The translations under genes were made by a program, and so were the position numbers. The notes below the pieces were generated by a model. The model was not told where the DNA came from. It made no database searches and saw nothing but the letters and a program-made list of their open reading frames with translations. Of a DNA stretch of 64,000 bases, positions 1-7,062 are shown piece by piece. The stretch is from contig CAKKRJ010000002.1 in the NCBI GenBank assembly GCA_919902775.1, positions 251,322 through 315,321 of the forward strand, written 5' to 3'. Each line of letters starts with the position of its first letter. Positions within the stretch are counted from its first letter, which is position 1. The DNA comes from Burkholderiaceae bacterium (GTDB taxonomy: Bacteria; Pseudomonadota; Gammaproteobacteria; Burkholderiales; Burkholderiaceae_C).

Positions 1-613
1 GGTGCCCATCGAAGACAGCGTGGGGGCCTTGAGCGACCTGGTGCGCCAGGGCAAGATCCAGACCATTGGTTTGTCCGAAGTGTCGGCCACCACCTTGCGC
101 AAGGCCCATACCGTGCACCCCGTTGCCGCCGTGCAAACCGAGTATTCGCTGTGGACGCGCAACCCCGAGATCGCGGTCTTGCAAGCTTGCCGCGAGCTGG
201 GCACGGCCTTTGTGGCCTTCAGTCCGGTGGCGCGGGGTTTCCTGTGCGGTGCGCCGCTGGACGTGGCCAACTTCGATGCCAAAGACATCCGCCGCAGCAT
301 GCCGCGTTTTGCGCCCGACCATTACGCCGCCAACCTGAAGCTCTTGCCGGCCTACCACGCGCTGGCGCAAGAGGCCGGTTGCAGCCCCTCGCAGCTGGCA
401 TTGGCCTGGCTGCTGCACCAAGGCGAAGACATTCTCCCGATCCCGGGCACCACCTCGGTTGAGCACCTGCTGGACGATCTGGCGGCGGTGGACGTGAAGC
501 TGGATGCCGGCTTGATGACGCGCCTGGAGGCGCTGATCAACCAGAACACCGTGTCGGGTGACCGTTACAACGCGCAGGCCAACAGCGAGGTCGATACCGA
601 GGTGTTTGCCTGA
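1..613 (+). CDS. Aldo/keto reductase, C-terminal part (5' truncated by window edge)
   Basis: About 203 residues of an NADPH-dependent aldo/keto reductase are present; the N-terminal part, with the Asp/Tyr/Lys/His catalytic residues, lies before the window. The visible part keeps family features of the C-terminal half of the TIM barrel: the strand segment KIQTIGLSE, the Q-T-E-Y-S-L-W stretch followed by a CRELGTAFVAFSPVARG segment (the usual 'aysPLgrG' strand), and the coenzyme-binding region ILPIPGTTSVEHL. The family is usually near 330 residues. The substrate cannot be told. The gene converges on the gentisate operon, with a palindromic repeat between them. Confidence 0.85.
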   Translation, partial: VPIEDSVGALSDLVRQGKIQTIGLSEVSATTLRKAHTVHPVAAVQTEYSLWTRNPEIAVLQACRELGTAFVAFSPVARGFLCGAPLDVANFDAKDIRRSMPRFAPDHYAANLKLLPAYHALAQEAGCSPSQLALAWLLHQGEDILPIPGTTSVEHLLDDLAAVDVKLDAGLMTRLEALINQNTVSGDRYNAQANSEVDTEVFA

Positions 614-651
614 GGTGGGCCGCGTGCGATGGCGTTTGACGTGAAAGAACA

Positions 652-743
652 TCCTTCGGCCGCAGGGGCGGCCTCCCACAAAAATTTGTGAACCCTGCAA
701 TCCCCTTGAACCTTGTGGGAGCGCGCCCCTGCGCGCGAATGCC
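652..743. repeat. REP-like palindromic repeat, family B, copy 1
   Basis: Two GC-rich palindromic modules face each other: TTCGGCCGCAGGGGCGGCC-TCCCACAA on the left and TTGTGGGA-GCGCGCCCCTGCGCGC-GAATGCC on the right. The CCCACAA and TTGTGGG edges give an overall inverted repeat. It sits between the convergent aldo/keto reductase and maleylpyruvate isomerase genes. Near-identical copies are at 10855, 26664 and 38501. Confidence 0.85.
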
Positions 744-762
744 CGTTGATTTTCAAAAAGAT

Positions 763-1398
763 CTACGCGTCCGGCTGGGCCATGGGCGCTGCTTTTTGGA
801 ACGCCTCCAGCGCGTTGCAGGCTTTTTCGATGGCGCTGATCAAAGGCCAGCGTGACAGGTCCACCTTGAAGCGGCGTGAACTTTCGATTTGCGGGATCAG
901 GTAGACATCGGCGATGGTGGGTGTATCGCCAAAGCTGAAGGCGCCGCGCTGGGTGTCCGCTGCGATCAGCGCTTCGTAGGCGTCAAAACCAGCACCGATC
1001 CAGGTGCCGCACCAGGCGTTGATGGCGTCTTCGTTGGCACCAAACTGCTTGCGCAGGGTTTCCAGAATGCGGCGGTTGTTGAGCGGGTGGATGTCGCAGC
1101 CCACGATGGCGGCCAGTGCGCGCACGTGGGCGCGCTCGGCAGCGCCTTGCGGCAGCAGGGCGGGCGTGGGGTGGGTTTCTTCCAGCCATTCGATGATGGC
1201 GGGCGACTGGATCAGCACCTGCTCGCCGGTGTCGAGTGCGGGCACCAGCTGCTGTGGGTTGACCGATTTGAAAGCGTCTTTCAGGTGTTCTTCCACCCGC
1301 AGGTCCACCGCCACGTAGTCGGTGGCGATGCCCTTGAGGTGCAGCGCAATGCGCAGACGGTGCGAGGTGCCGCTTCGGAAAAAGTTGTAGAGCTTCAT
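763..1398 (-). CDS. Maleylpyruvate isomerase / maleylacetoacetate isomerase (zeta-class GST fold)
   Basis: A protein of 211 residues with a glutathione S-transferase fold. The N-terminal thioredoxin-like domain carries S-G-T-S-H-R-L-R-I-A-L near residues 9-19, matching the zeta-class glutathione-binding motif SxxSxRxRIAL, then VPALDTGE and the conserved Q-S-x-A-I-I-E-W-L-E segment. The C-terminal part has the helical GST domain. As last gene of the operon behind gentisate dioxygenase and fumarylpyruvate hydrolase, it most likely converts maleylpyruvate to fumarylpyruvate using glutathione. The sequence alone does not separate this from maleylacetoacetate isomerase (MaiA); the gentisate context favours the former. 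The start is ATG at 1398. Confidence 0.87.
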   Translation of the reverse strand: MKLYNFFRSGTSHRLRIALHLKGIATDYVAVDLRVEEHLKDAFKSVNPQQLVPALDTGEQVLIQSPAIIEWLEETHPTPALLPQGAAERAHVRALAAIVGCDIHPLNNRRILETLRKQFGANEDAINAWCGTWIGAGFDAYEALIAADTQRGAFSFGDTPTIADVYLIPQIESSRRFKVDLSRWPLISAIEKACNALEAFQKAAPMAQPDA

Positions 1399-1443
1399 GG
1401 GGTGGTCCTGGTTGCAGTGGTCGGTGGGGTGGTGGTGCGTGAT

Positions 1444-2145
1444 TTACTCGGCAGCGCCGACGGTCAGGGCCACTTCGGCCACACCTTCCACCCGACCGGT
1501 GATCTGGTCGCCGGGCCGCACGGCGTTCACGCCTTCGGGGGTGCCGGTGTAGATCAGGTCGCCCGGTTGCAGATGGTAGAACAAAGACAGGTCGGCGATG
1601 ATTTCGCGCACGTTCCAGATCAGCTTGTCCACGTTGGACGCTTGCTTGGTTTCGCCGTTGACTTCCAGCGCAATGGCGCCCTGCTCGATGATGACACCTT
1701 GCATGGGCACGATCTCGGTGCACACGGACGATTGCTCGACGTCTTTGCCCAGGTCCCAGGGGCGGCCCTTGTCGCGTGCCACCAGTTGCAGGTCGCGGCG
1801 GGTCATGTCCAGGCCAGCGGCGTAGCCGTAGACCAATTCATGGGCCTGTTCGGCGCTGACGCGGAAACCGGCCTGGCCGATGGCCATCACCAATTCCATC
1901 TCGAAGTGGTAGTTGGTCGTTTCTGGCGGATAAGCCACGGTGGCGCCGCTGTCCACCAGGGTCTGTGGGGACTTGGTGAAGTAGAAGGGGCGTTCCACCG
2001 ATTTGTCGACCGGTTTGCCCATCTCGACCGCGTGCGCATGGTAGTTGCGGCCCACGAAGAACAGGCGGTTGATGGGGAAGCGTTCGTTTTTGCCACGGAT
2101 CGGCAAGGACGCAGTGGCGGGGGGCTGGAAGAGGTAGGTGGTCAT
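1444..2145 (-). CDS. Fumarylpyruvate hydrolase (FAH superfamily)
   Basis: A protein of 233 residues of the fumarylacetoacetate hydrolase superfamily. Visible family features are R-N-Y-H-A-H-A-x-E-M near the N-terminus, the metal-binding acidic cluster in NYHFEMELVMAIG, GYAAGLDMTRRDLQ, and the C-terminal YTGTPEGVNAV loop. It should hydrolyse fumarylpyruvate to fumarate and pyruvate, the last step of the glutathione-dependent gentisate pathway. The start was taken at MTTYLFQP (2145) because upstream in-frame residues are not family-like. It lies 60 bases after the gentisate dioxygenase stop and 45 bases before the isomerase start, so all three are probably cotranscribed. Confidence 0.87.
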   Translation of the reverse strand: MTTYLFQPPATASLPIRGKNERFPINRLFFVGRNYHAHAVEMGKPVDKSVERPFYFTKSPQTLVDSGATVAYPPETTNYHFEMELVMAIGQAGFRVSAEQAHELVYGYAAGLDMTRRDLQLVARDKGRPWDLGKDVEQSSVCTEIVPMQGVIIEQGAIALEVNGETKQASNVDKLIWNVREIIADLSLFYHLQPGDLIYTGTPEGVNAVRPGDQITGRVEGVAEVALTVGAAE

Positions 2146-2205
2146 CGGGGGCGCGTAAAGGCGGGTGTGCCAGAAAAAGAAAATGCCAAAAATCAACCGA
2201 GTTTT

Positions 2206-3243
2206 TCAGCCACGGTTTTCGTACACACCCAGTTTGCGGTGCAGGGGCGATTCGTCGGCCATGAAGAGGAAGGCCGCTTGGGTGGCGTTCAAATTGGTCA
2301 GCGTCACGGCTTCGTAGCCGGGTGCGCAGCAGGTGTCGGCTTCGGCCAGGGTGAAGGTGCTGGCCACGATCTGGGCTTGCACTGCGCCTTCGATGACGTG
2401 GAACACCTGTGCGGGCGATCGGGCCGGCAGGCGCAGCGTCTGGCCGGGGCGCAGCATCAGGGCGTAAAAGCCCAGAATGTTTTCTGCATCGCCACCGGTT
2501 TCGGGGTTGGTGTAAGTGACTTGCACCTGCTCCAGACCCGCGTCGTCCGAGGCCAGGGCTTCGAGTGCCGCCTTGGCGTCCTTCCAGGCGTAGCGCAGCA
2601 TGGGGTAGGCCTTCTTGCTGCGCTCGAACACATGCGAGGGCACCACGCCACCACGGGTGTATTGCTGGTCACCTTGGCCGGGCCGCACGGTCTGGCGCTC
2701 GCCATTGATGTGGTAGCTCGCTTCCATGTAATAGACCAAGGGCAGGTCCAGCACATCGAGCCAGATCACCGGCTCGGTGCCGTCGTGGCCGTGTTCGTGC
2801 CACAGGCCGGTGGGCGTGAGGATCAGGTCGCCCCGTTGCATCGGGCATTTTTCGCCATCCACGGTGGTGTAGGCGCCTTCACCTTCGACGATCATGCGCA
2901 CCGCGTTGGGGGTGTGGCGGTGGCTGGGGGCCCATTCGCCGGGCATGAGCAATTGCATGCCCAGGTACATGGCGGCGCTGGCCTGCATTTTTTCCAGGCC
3001 GTGGCCGGGGTTGGCCAGCACCAGCACGCGGCGCTCGGCTTTTTCAATCGGGGTCAGCTCACCTGCTTTGAGCAACAGTGGCTTGATGTCTTTGTAGGCC
3101 CAGCAAGTCGGCTGGGTCTGGCGGGTGGGCACTTTGGGCGGCAGCACACCGCGCAGGCTGGGCCACAAGGGCACCAGGTTCAAGTTGCGCAAGTCCTGCA
3201 CATAGTCTTGGGGCAGGTCTTCGAGTTTTCCGAGTTCGTTCAT
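2206..3243 (-). CDS. Gentisate 1,2-dioxygenase (bicupin)
   Basis: A protein of 345 residues, the usual length for gentisate 1,2-dioxygenase. The first cupin carries the iron-ligand motif H-R-H-T-P-N-A-V-R followed by GEGAYTTVDGEK and the second-histidine segment L-W-H-E-H-G-H-D-G. A second cupin near residue 260 onward (LRPGQTLRLPARSP, VFHVIEG) is degenerate. The enzyme opens the gentisate ring to maleylpyruvate with Fe(II) and O2 in the cytoplasm. The start at 3243 (MNELGKLEDLPQ) is preceded by GGAG, 18 bases after the monooxygenase stop. The motif, length and neighbours agree well. Confidence 0.93.
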   Translation of the reverse strand: MNELGKLEDLPQDYVQDLRNLNLVPLWPSLRGVLPPKVPTRQTQPTCWAYKDIKPLLLKAGELTPIEKAERRVLVLANPGHGLEKMQASAAMYLGMQLLMPGEWAPSHRHTPNAVRMIVEGEGAYTTVDGEKCPMQRGDLILTPTGLWHEHGHDGTEPVIWLDVLDLPLVYYMEASYHINGERQTVRPGQGDQQYTRGGVVPSHVFERSKKAYPMLRYAWKDAKAALEALASDDAGLEQVQVTYTNPETGGDAENILGFYALMLRPGQTLRLPARSPAQVFHVIEGAVQAQIVASTFTLAEADTCCAPGYEAVTLTNLNATQAAFLFMADESPLHRKLGVYENRG

Positions 3244-3260
3244 GGGGGTCTCCAGGCAGA

Positions 3261-4472
3261 TCAATGGTGTTGGGCGGCTTGCAGACAGTTGTCCACGTTC
3301 CATCCATACAGCCATTCCATCGCATCATAAAAGCGCTCGGCGCTGCGCCCACGCCACAGGTCGTTGCGCACCAGCCGCTCGACGCCTTTGGCGTGGTAGA
3401 TGCGCCCCATCTCGCGGCTGGACAGCACGATGCGGGCGGTGCGGGCCACGCGGGCGCGCTGGTACATGTCCAGTGCCTGGGGCCAGTCGTTGTGGGTCAC
3501 ACGCAGGGCTTCGCCCAGCGTCACCGCGTCTTCCATGGCCATGCAGGCGCCCTGGGCCATGTATTGCGTGGTGGGGTGGGCTGCATCGCCCAGCAGCGTG
3601 ACGCGGCCATAGGTCCACTGGCCAATGGGCTCGCGGTCGGCCGTGGCCCAGCGCTTCCAGGTTTTGGGCAGATCGATCAGTTGGCGCGCTTGCGGGCAGA
3701 TGCCCTGGAAATAGCTTTGCACTTCTTCCTTGCTGCCGTCGGTGACGCCCCATTCTTCTTGCTGGCGGCTGTGGAAGGTGACCACCACGTTGTATTGCTC
3801 GCCACCGCGCAGGGGGTAATGCACGAGGTGGCAGTTGGGCCCCACCCAGATGGCCGCGGCGTTCCATTGAAGGTCTTGCGGGAAGTCTTTTTTGTCGACC
3901 ACGGCGCGGTACACCACATGGCCCGTGACGCGGGCCGGGTCGCCCACAAATTGTTCGCGCACCACCGACTTCACGCCGTCGGCACCAATCAGCGCGATGC
4001 CTTTGAAGGTGTTGCCATGTTGGTCCCACACGGTGACGCTGCTGTCGTCTTGTTCGATGCGCACCACGCGGGTGTTGGTGTGGAACGCGACCTGGCCCGT
4101 CTCTTGTGCGCCTTCGAGCAAGGACAAATGCACATCGACCCGGTGGATCACCGCGTAGGGGTTGCCAAAACGCTGGCGGAATTTTTCATCGGTCGGGATC
4201 TTGCCCACCAGCGTCGCGTCGATGGCGTCGTGCATGACCATGTAGTCGGTGTAAACCGCGCGGCCACGGGCTTTGTCGCCAATGCCCAAAGCGTCAAAGG
4301 CGTGGAAGGCGTTGGGGCCGAGCTGGATGCCAGCACCGATCTCGCCAATCTCGGGCGATTGTTCCAGCACGGTGACCTGAAAGCCCTGGCGAACCAGGGC
4401 GAGTGCGGCCGCCAGGCCGCCGATGCCCCCCCCGGCCACGATGACGGGGAGTTGAGAAGACGCAGTGCGCAT
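3261..4472 (-). CDS. 3-hydroxybenzoate 6-monooxygenase (FAD-dependent)
   Basis: A protein of 403 residues of the class A flavoprotein monooxygenases. It has the N-terminal dinucleotide-binding motif V-A-G-G-G-I-G-G-L, the GADGVKS motif (DG motif), and the FAD-ribityl motif LLGDAAHP followed by QGACMAMEDA. As the first gene of an operon leading to gentisate cleavage it most likely hydroxylates 3-hydroxybenzoate to gentisate with NADH; salicylate 5-hydroxylation uses a different, multicomponent enzyme that is absent here. The start at 4472 (MRTASSQLPV) is preceded by TAGGAG at good spacing and beats the longer in-frame start 48 bases upstream. Confidence 0.88.
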   Translation of the reverse strand: MRTASSQLPVIVAGGGIGGLAAALALVRQGFQVTVLEQSPEIGEIGAGIQLGPNAFHAFDALGIGDKARGRAVYTDYMVMHDAIDATLVGKIPTDEKFRQRFGNPYAVIHRVDVHLSLLEGAQETGQVAFHTNTRVVRIEQDDSSVTVWDQHGNTFKGIALIGADGVKSVVREQFVGDPARVTGHVVYRAVVDKKDFPQDLQWNAAAIWVGPNCHLVHYPLRGGEQYNVVVTFHSRQQEEWGVTDGSKEEVQSYFQGICPQARQLIDLPKTWKRWATADREPIGQWTYGRVTLLGDAAHPTTQYMAQGACMAMEDAVTLGEALRVTHNDWPQALDMYQRARVARTARIVLSSREMGRIYHAKGVERLVRNDLWRGRSAERFYDAMEWLYGWNVDNCLQAAQHH

Positions 4473-4509
4473 GGGATCTCCTACAGGTGAACAGGAAGAA
4501 AGTGGCGAG

Positions 4510-4539
4510 ATTATATGCATGCTTATTAATTTCGCGAAA
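4510..4539 (-). promoter_or_regulatory. Probable promoter and operator of the gentisate operon
   Basis: On the minus strand a perfect TATAAT (4515-4510) lies 38 bases before the monooxygenase ATG. No good -35 hexamer is seen at 16-18 bases, but a perfect ten-base palindrome TTTCGCGAAA (4530-4539) covers that position. A weak -35 overlapped by a dyad is typical of an activator-dependent promoter. The regulator is not identified; the LysR gene directly upstream is the obvious candidate. This is a prediction from sequence only. Confidence 0.5.
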
Positions 4540-4580
4540 CCCTGTTCAAGGGGGCATGGCCTCAGTGAAAACCCTGGGTC

Positions 4581-5483
4581 TCAAGCGGCCAAAGGCCGGG
4601 CCACCGCTTCGAGTTGTTGGCGCAGCCATTGGTGCGCCGGGTCGTGCTGGTGGCGCTGGTGCCAGATCAGGTACATCGGCATCTCGGGGCAGGGCACGGG
4701 TACCGGGGCGCTGGCCAGATCGCGCATCAGGTGGCGCGCCAGCAGCCCGGGCACGGTGGCCAGCCAGGCGGTGCCCGCAATGAACGGGGGCAGCCCGGAA
4801 AACCCAGGCACCTGCACCGCAAAACGCCGCTCAATGCCTTGCCGCAGCAGGGTGGCGTCCAGATCCAGCGGGCGGTTGGGGGCATACACCACGGTGACGT
4901 GTTCGGCCGCCAGATAGTCCTCGGCCGTGGCCGGCGCAGGGCGCACCGCTGGGTCGTAAAACACGCGGTAGTGGTCGGTGAACAGGCGTTTTTGCACAAT
5001 GTCAGCCCCCGCTGGCGGGCGCGGACTGATGATGAGTTGGCATTGCTGCTGGCGCAGCATTTCGGGCGTGGGCACATCCGATGGGATGACCCGCAGGCGC
5101 AGCCCGGGTGCGGCCAGGCGCAGGCGTTGGATGAGTTCGGGCAGCAGGGCATCGCGCTGGAAATCGTTGGCGGCGATGGTGATGGTGGTGCGCCATTGGC
5201 CGGGGTCGAAGTGTTCTGAATGGGCAAAGCGCTCCAGCTCTTCCAGCAGGGTGCGGGCCCGTGCGGCCAGCGCCTCGGCACGGGCGGTGGCTACGATGCC
5301 CCGGCCCGATTTGGCAAACAGCACATCGCTGGTGATGCTGCGCAACTTGTCCAGCAAGTGGCTCACCGCCGATTGCGTCACGCCCAGGCGTTGCGCCGCC
5401 GCGGTGATCGAGCCGGTGTCCACCACCGTCACCAGCAGCCGCAGCAGTTTGGCGTCCAGATCCAACCAATTGAAATCATTCAT
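4581..5483 (-). CDS. LysR-family transcriptional regulator
   Basis: A protein of 300 residues with an N-terminal winged helix-turn-helix (residues 10-67: LLRLLVTVVDTGSITAAAQR, then VTQSAVSHLLDKLR) and a C-terminal periplasmic-binding-like effector domain. It lies between two ring-cleavage units, in line with the gentisate operon (108 bases upstream of it) and divergent from pmdA (84 bases). Classical LysR regulators control the divergent promoter, which would make pmdAB the target, but the gentisate operon is equally close. Two dyads lie in the intergenic region. The effector is unknown. Confidence 0.92.
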   Translation of the reverse strand: MNDFNWLDLDAKLLRLLVTVVDTGSITAAAQRLGVTQSAVSHLLDKLRSITSDVLFAKSGRGIVATARAEALAARARTLLEELERFAHSEHFDPGQWRTTITIAANDFQRDALLPELIQRLRLAAPGLRLRVIPSDVPTPEMLRQQQCQLIISPRPPAGADIVQKRLFTDHYRVFYDPAVRPAPATAEDYLAAEHVTVVYAPNRPLDLDATLLRQGIERRFAVQVPGFSGLPPFIAGTAWLATVPGLLARHLMRDLASAPVPVPCPEMPMYLIWHQRHQHDPAHQWLRQQLEAVARPLAA

Positions 5484-5490
5484 GTGTTTT

Positions 5491-5533
5491 ATGAGTATTC
5501 ATCTGTTTATTTGTGTGCATGGTATCCCGATAC
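5491..5533. promoter_or_regulatory. Candidate LysR operator dyads between the regulator and pmdA
   Basis: Two dyads lie in the 84-base divergent spacer: ATGAGTATTCAT (5491-5502, arms ATGA/TCAT) and GTATC-CC-GATAC (5522-5533, perfect five-base arms). Paired recognition and activation sites of this kind are usual for LysR-type promoters. Assignment is inference; no binding is shown. Confidence 0.45.
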
Positions 5534-5567
5534 TCCTGCCATTCACCCCTCTTTCGGAGAAATTCAG

Positions 5568-5912
5568 ATGACCCAGCCCACCCGCCAGATCGAAGGCACC
5601 ACGCCGTTTGACGGCGACATGGCCCGCAAAGGCTATGCGCTCAACAAAATGTGTTTCTCGTTCAACACGGCCGATAACCGCGCCGAATTCAAGGCAGACG
5701 AAGAGGCCTACATGGCCAAGTACCACTTGACCGAGCCGCAAAAAGCGGCCATCCGTTCGCGCCAGGTGCTGGCGCTGATTGCCGCGGGCGGTAATGCCTA
5801 TTACCTGGCCAAGTTCGCCGGTATTTTTGGCCTGGACATGCAGGACATCGGTGCCCAGCAGACCGGCGTGACCAAAGAAGAATTCAAGGCCAAGCTGCGC
5901 GCTTACGCCTGA
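5568..5912 (+). CDS. pmdA: Protocatechuate 4,5-dioxygenase, alpha (small) subunit
   Basis: A protein of 114 residues matching the LigA/PmdA small subunit of class III extradiol dioxygenases: an N-terminal NKMCFSFN segment, then a helical domain with YHLTEPQKAAIRSRQVL and AAGGNAYYLAKFAGIFG. The small subunit caps the active site of the large LigB-type subunit. The start at 5568 is preceded by CGGAG eight bases upstream. It is the first gene of a rightward unit with pmdB, separated by a 109-base gap filled by a palindromic repeat. A gallate or another catechol as substrate cannot be excluded. Confidence 0.9.
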   Translation: MTQPTRQIEGTTPFDGDMARKGYALNKMCFSFNTADNRAEFKADEEAYMAKYHLTEPQKAAIRSRQVLALIAAGGNAYYLAKFAGIFGLDMQDIGAQQTGVTKEEFKAKLRAYA

Positions 5913-5925
5913 GTTTGATGGGATT

Positions 5926-5998
5926 TGTAGGTCGGCGGCTTCAGCCCCGACTTGCCGCCCAAAACCACCAGTTGTCGGAGCTGAAGCTCCGACCTACA
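5926..5998. repeat. REP-like palindromic repeat, family A, copy 1 (inside pmdAB)
   Basis: TGTAGGTCGGCGGCTTCAGC followed by CCCGAC, then a linker and GTCGGAGCTGAAGCTCCGAC-CTACA. The ends TGTAGGTC / GACCTACA are inverted and each half is itself a palindrome, so the transcript could fold into one long or two short hairpins between the two dioxygenase subunit genes. Relatives are at 31471 and 44944. Confidence 0.85.
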
Positions 5999-6021
5999 AG
6001 ACAACATCACAGGACAAAATC

Positions 6022-6867
6022 ATGGCCCAACTCATCGGCGGACTCGCCACATCCCACATTCCCGCCATTGGCGGCGCCATCCACAAAGGCATTCAGAGCG
6101 ACCCGTATTGGGCCCCGTTCTTTGCCGGTTACCCGCCGGTGCAAAAGTGGCTGGGCGAACAAAAGCCCGATGTCATCGTCATGTTTTACAACGACCATGG
6201 CCTGAACTTTTTTCTGGACAAGATGCCCACTTTTGCCGTGGGTGCAGCAGCCCAATACAACAACGCCGACGAAGGCTGGGGCATCCCCACCTTGCCACCG
6301 TTCCAGGGCGAGGTGGACCTGTCGTGGCAGATCATCAACACGCTGATTGGCAAGGACTTTGACATCGTGACCTGCCAGGAGATGCTGGTGGACCATGCTT
6401 GCACTTTGCCGCTCAAGCTGTTTTGGCCCGAAGGCGAAACGCCCGTGACCATCGTGCCCATCAACATCAACACCGTGCAGTTTCCGTTGCCTTCGGCCAA
6501 GCGCGTGTACGCCTTGGGCAAGGCGGTTGGCGAGGCGATTGCGGCCTGGGACAGCAGCAAGAAGGTGGTGGTGTGCGCATCAGGCGGTTTGAGCCACCAG
6601 CTGGACGGCGAGCGCGCGGGCTTCATCAACAAAGCGTTTGACCTGCAGTTCATGGACAGCCTGGTCAGCAACCCCGAATGGGCAACGCAGTTCAGCACCC
6701 TGGAGTTGGTGGAAAAAACCGGCACCCAAGGCGTCGAACTTCTGATGTGGCTGGCCATGCGCGCGGCTTTGTCCGCTGCGGGCCCGCGCATCAAAGAAGT
6801 GCACCGCAATTACCATATTCCGATCTCCAACACAGCCACGGGCCTGATGGCGTTCGAGGTGGCTTGA
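6022..6867 (+). CDS. pmdB: Protocatechuate 4,5-dioxygenase, beta (catalytic) subunit
   Basis: A protein of 281 residues of the LigB superfamily. The iron ligands are visible at the expected places: His12 in TSHIPAIG, His59 in YNDHGLNFF, and a glutamate near residue 240 in GTQGVELLMW; the catalytic histidine is in GGLSHQLDGE (about residue 194). With PmdA it cleaves the protocatechuate ring next to the 4-hydroxyl to give 4-carboxy-2-hydroxymuconate semialdehyde. The later pathway genes (semialdehyde dehydrogenase, PDC hydrolase, hydratase, aldolase) are not adjacent, so the pair must rely on genes elsewhere. Confidence 0.9.
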   Translation: MAQLIGGLATSHIPAIGGAIHKGIQSDPYWAPFFAGYPPVQKWLGEQKPDVIVMFYNDHGLNFFLDKMPTFAVGAAAQYNNADEGWGIPTLPPFQGEVDLSWQIINTLIGKDFDIVTCQEMLVDHACTLPLKLFWPEGETPVTIVPININTVQFPLPSAKRVYALGKAVGEAIAAWDSSKKVVVCASGGLSHQLDGERAGFINKAFDLQFMDSLVSNPEWATQFSTLELVEKTGTQGVELLMWLAMRAALSAAGPRIKEVHRNYHIPISNTATGLMAFEVA

Positions 6868-6897
6868 GTTATTGGGGTTGCGCCAACGCCCGCGAAT

Positions 6898-6918
6898 GTC
6901 GGACCTGAAGGTTCCGAC
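6898..6918. repeat. Single palindromic unit related to repeat family A
   Basis: GTCGGACCTGAAGGTTCCGAC is one palindromic unit of the same kind as the half-elements of family A (core ...TGAAG...). It lies 30 bases after pmdB and just before a strong hairpin. It lacks the TGTAGG edges. Confidence 0.55.
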
Positions 6919-6932
6919 CTGCTGAACCAGAT

Positions 6933-6970
6933 CAACGGGACAAGGGGAAACCCTTGTCCCGTTGGGCTTT
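6933..6970 (+). terminator. Intrinsic terminator after pmdB
   Basis: A perfect 14-bp stem (CAACGGGACAAGGG / CCCTTGTCCCGTTG) closed by a GAAA tetraloop is followed by GGCTTT. The T-run is short, but stem stability and position 66 bases after the pmdB stop, ahead of the paaZ promoter, support termination of pmdAB. Confidence 0.75.
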
Positions 6971-6994
6971 GGAGGCACAGGCAAAGCGACTAAA

Positions 6995-7020
6995 ATTAAC
7001 CGACCGCTCGGTTGGTTAAT
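6995..7020 (+). promoter_or_regulatory. TetR-type palindromic operator before paaZ
   Basis: A 26-base near-perfect palindrome with outer arms ATTAACC / GGTTAAT and inner ACCG...CGGT. A TAAAAT (6991-6996) that could serve as -10 overlaps its left edge. It lies 43 bases before the paaZ start. The ACCGACCG-type core resembles TetR-family operators reported for phenylacetyl-CoA and acyl-CoA degradation genes; no TetR gene is in the window, so the regulator (perhaps PaaR) is inferred. Confidence 0.6.
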
Positions 7021-7062
7021 GCTGATGGACCGAGCTTTGTTTTTTTCAGAAAGCGCCAGCTC

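Noticed and set aside
889..3330. Long open frame on the plus strand antisense to the gentisate genes
   Set aside because: It lacks any family signature, has the His/Val/Gly/Gln-rich composition of an antisense GC-rich frame, and lies fully opposite well-supported enzymes.
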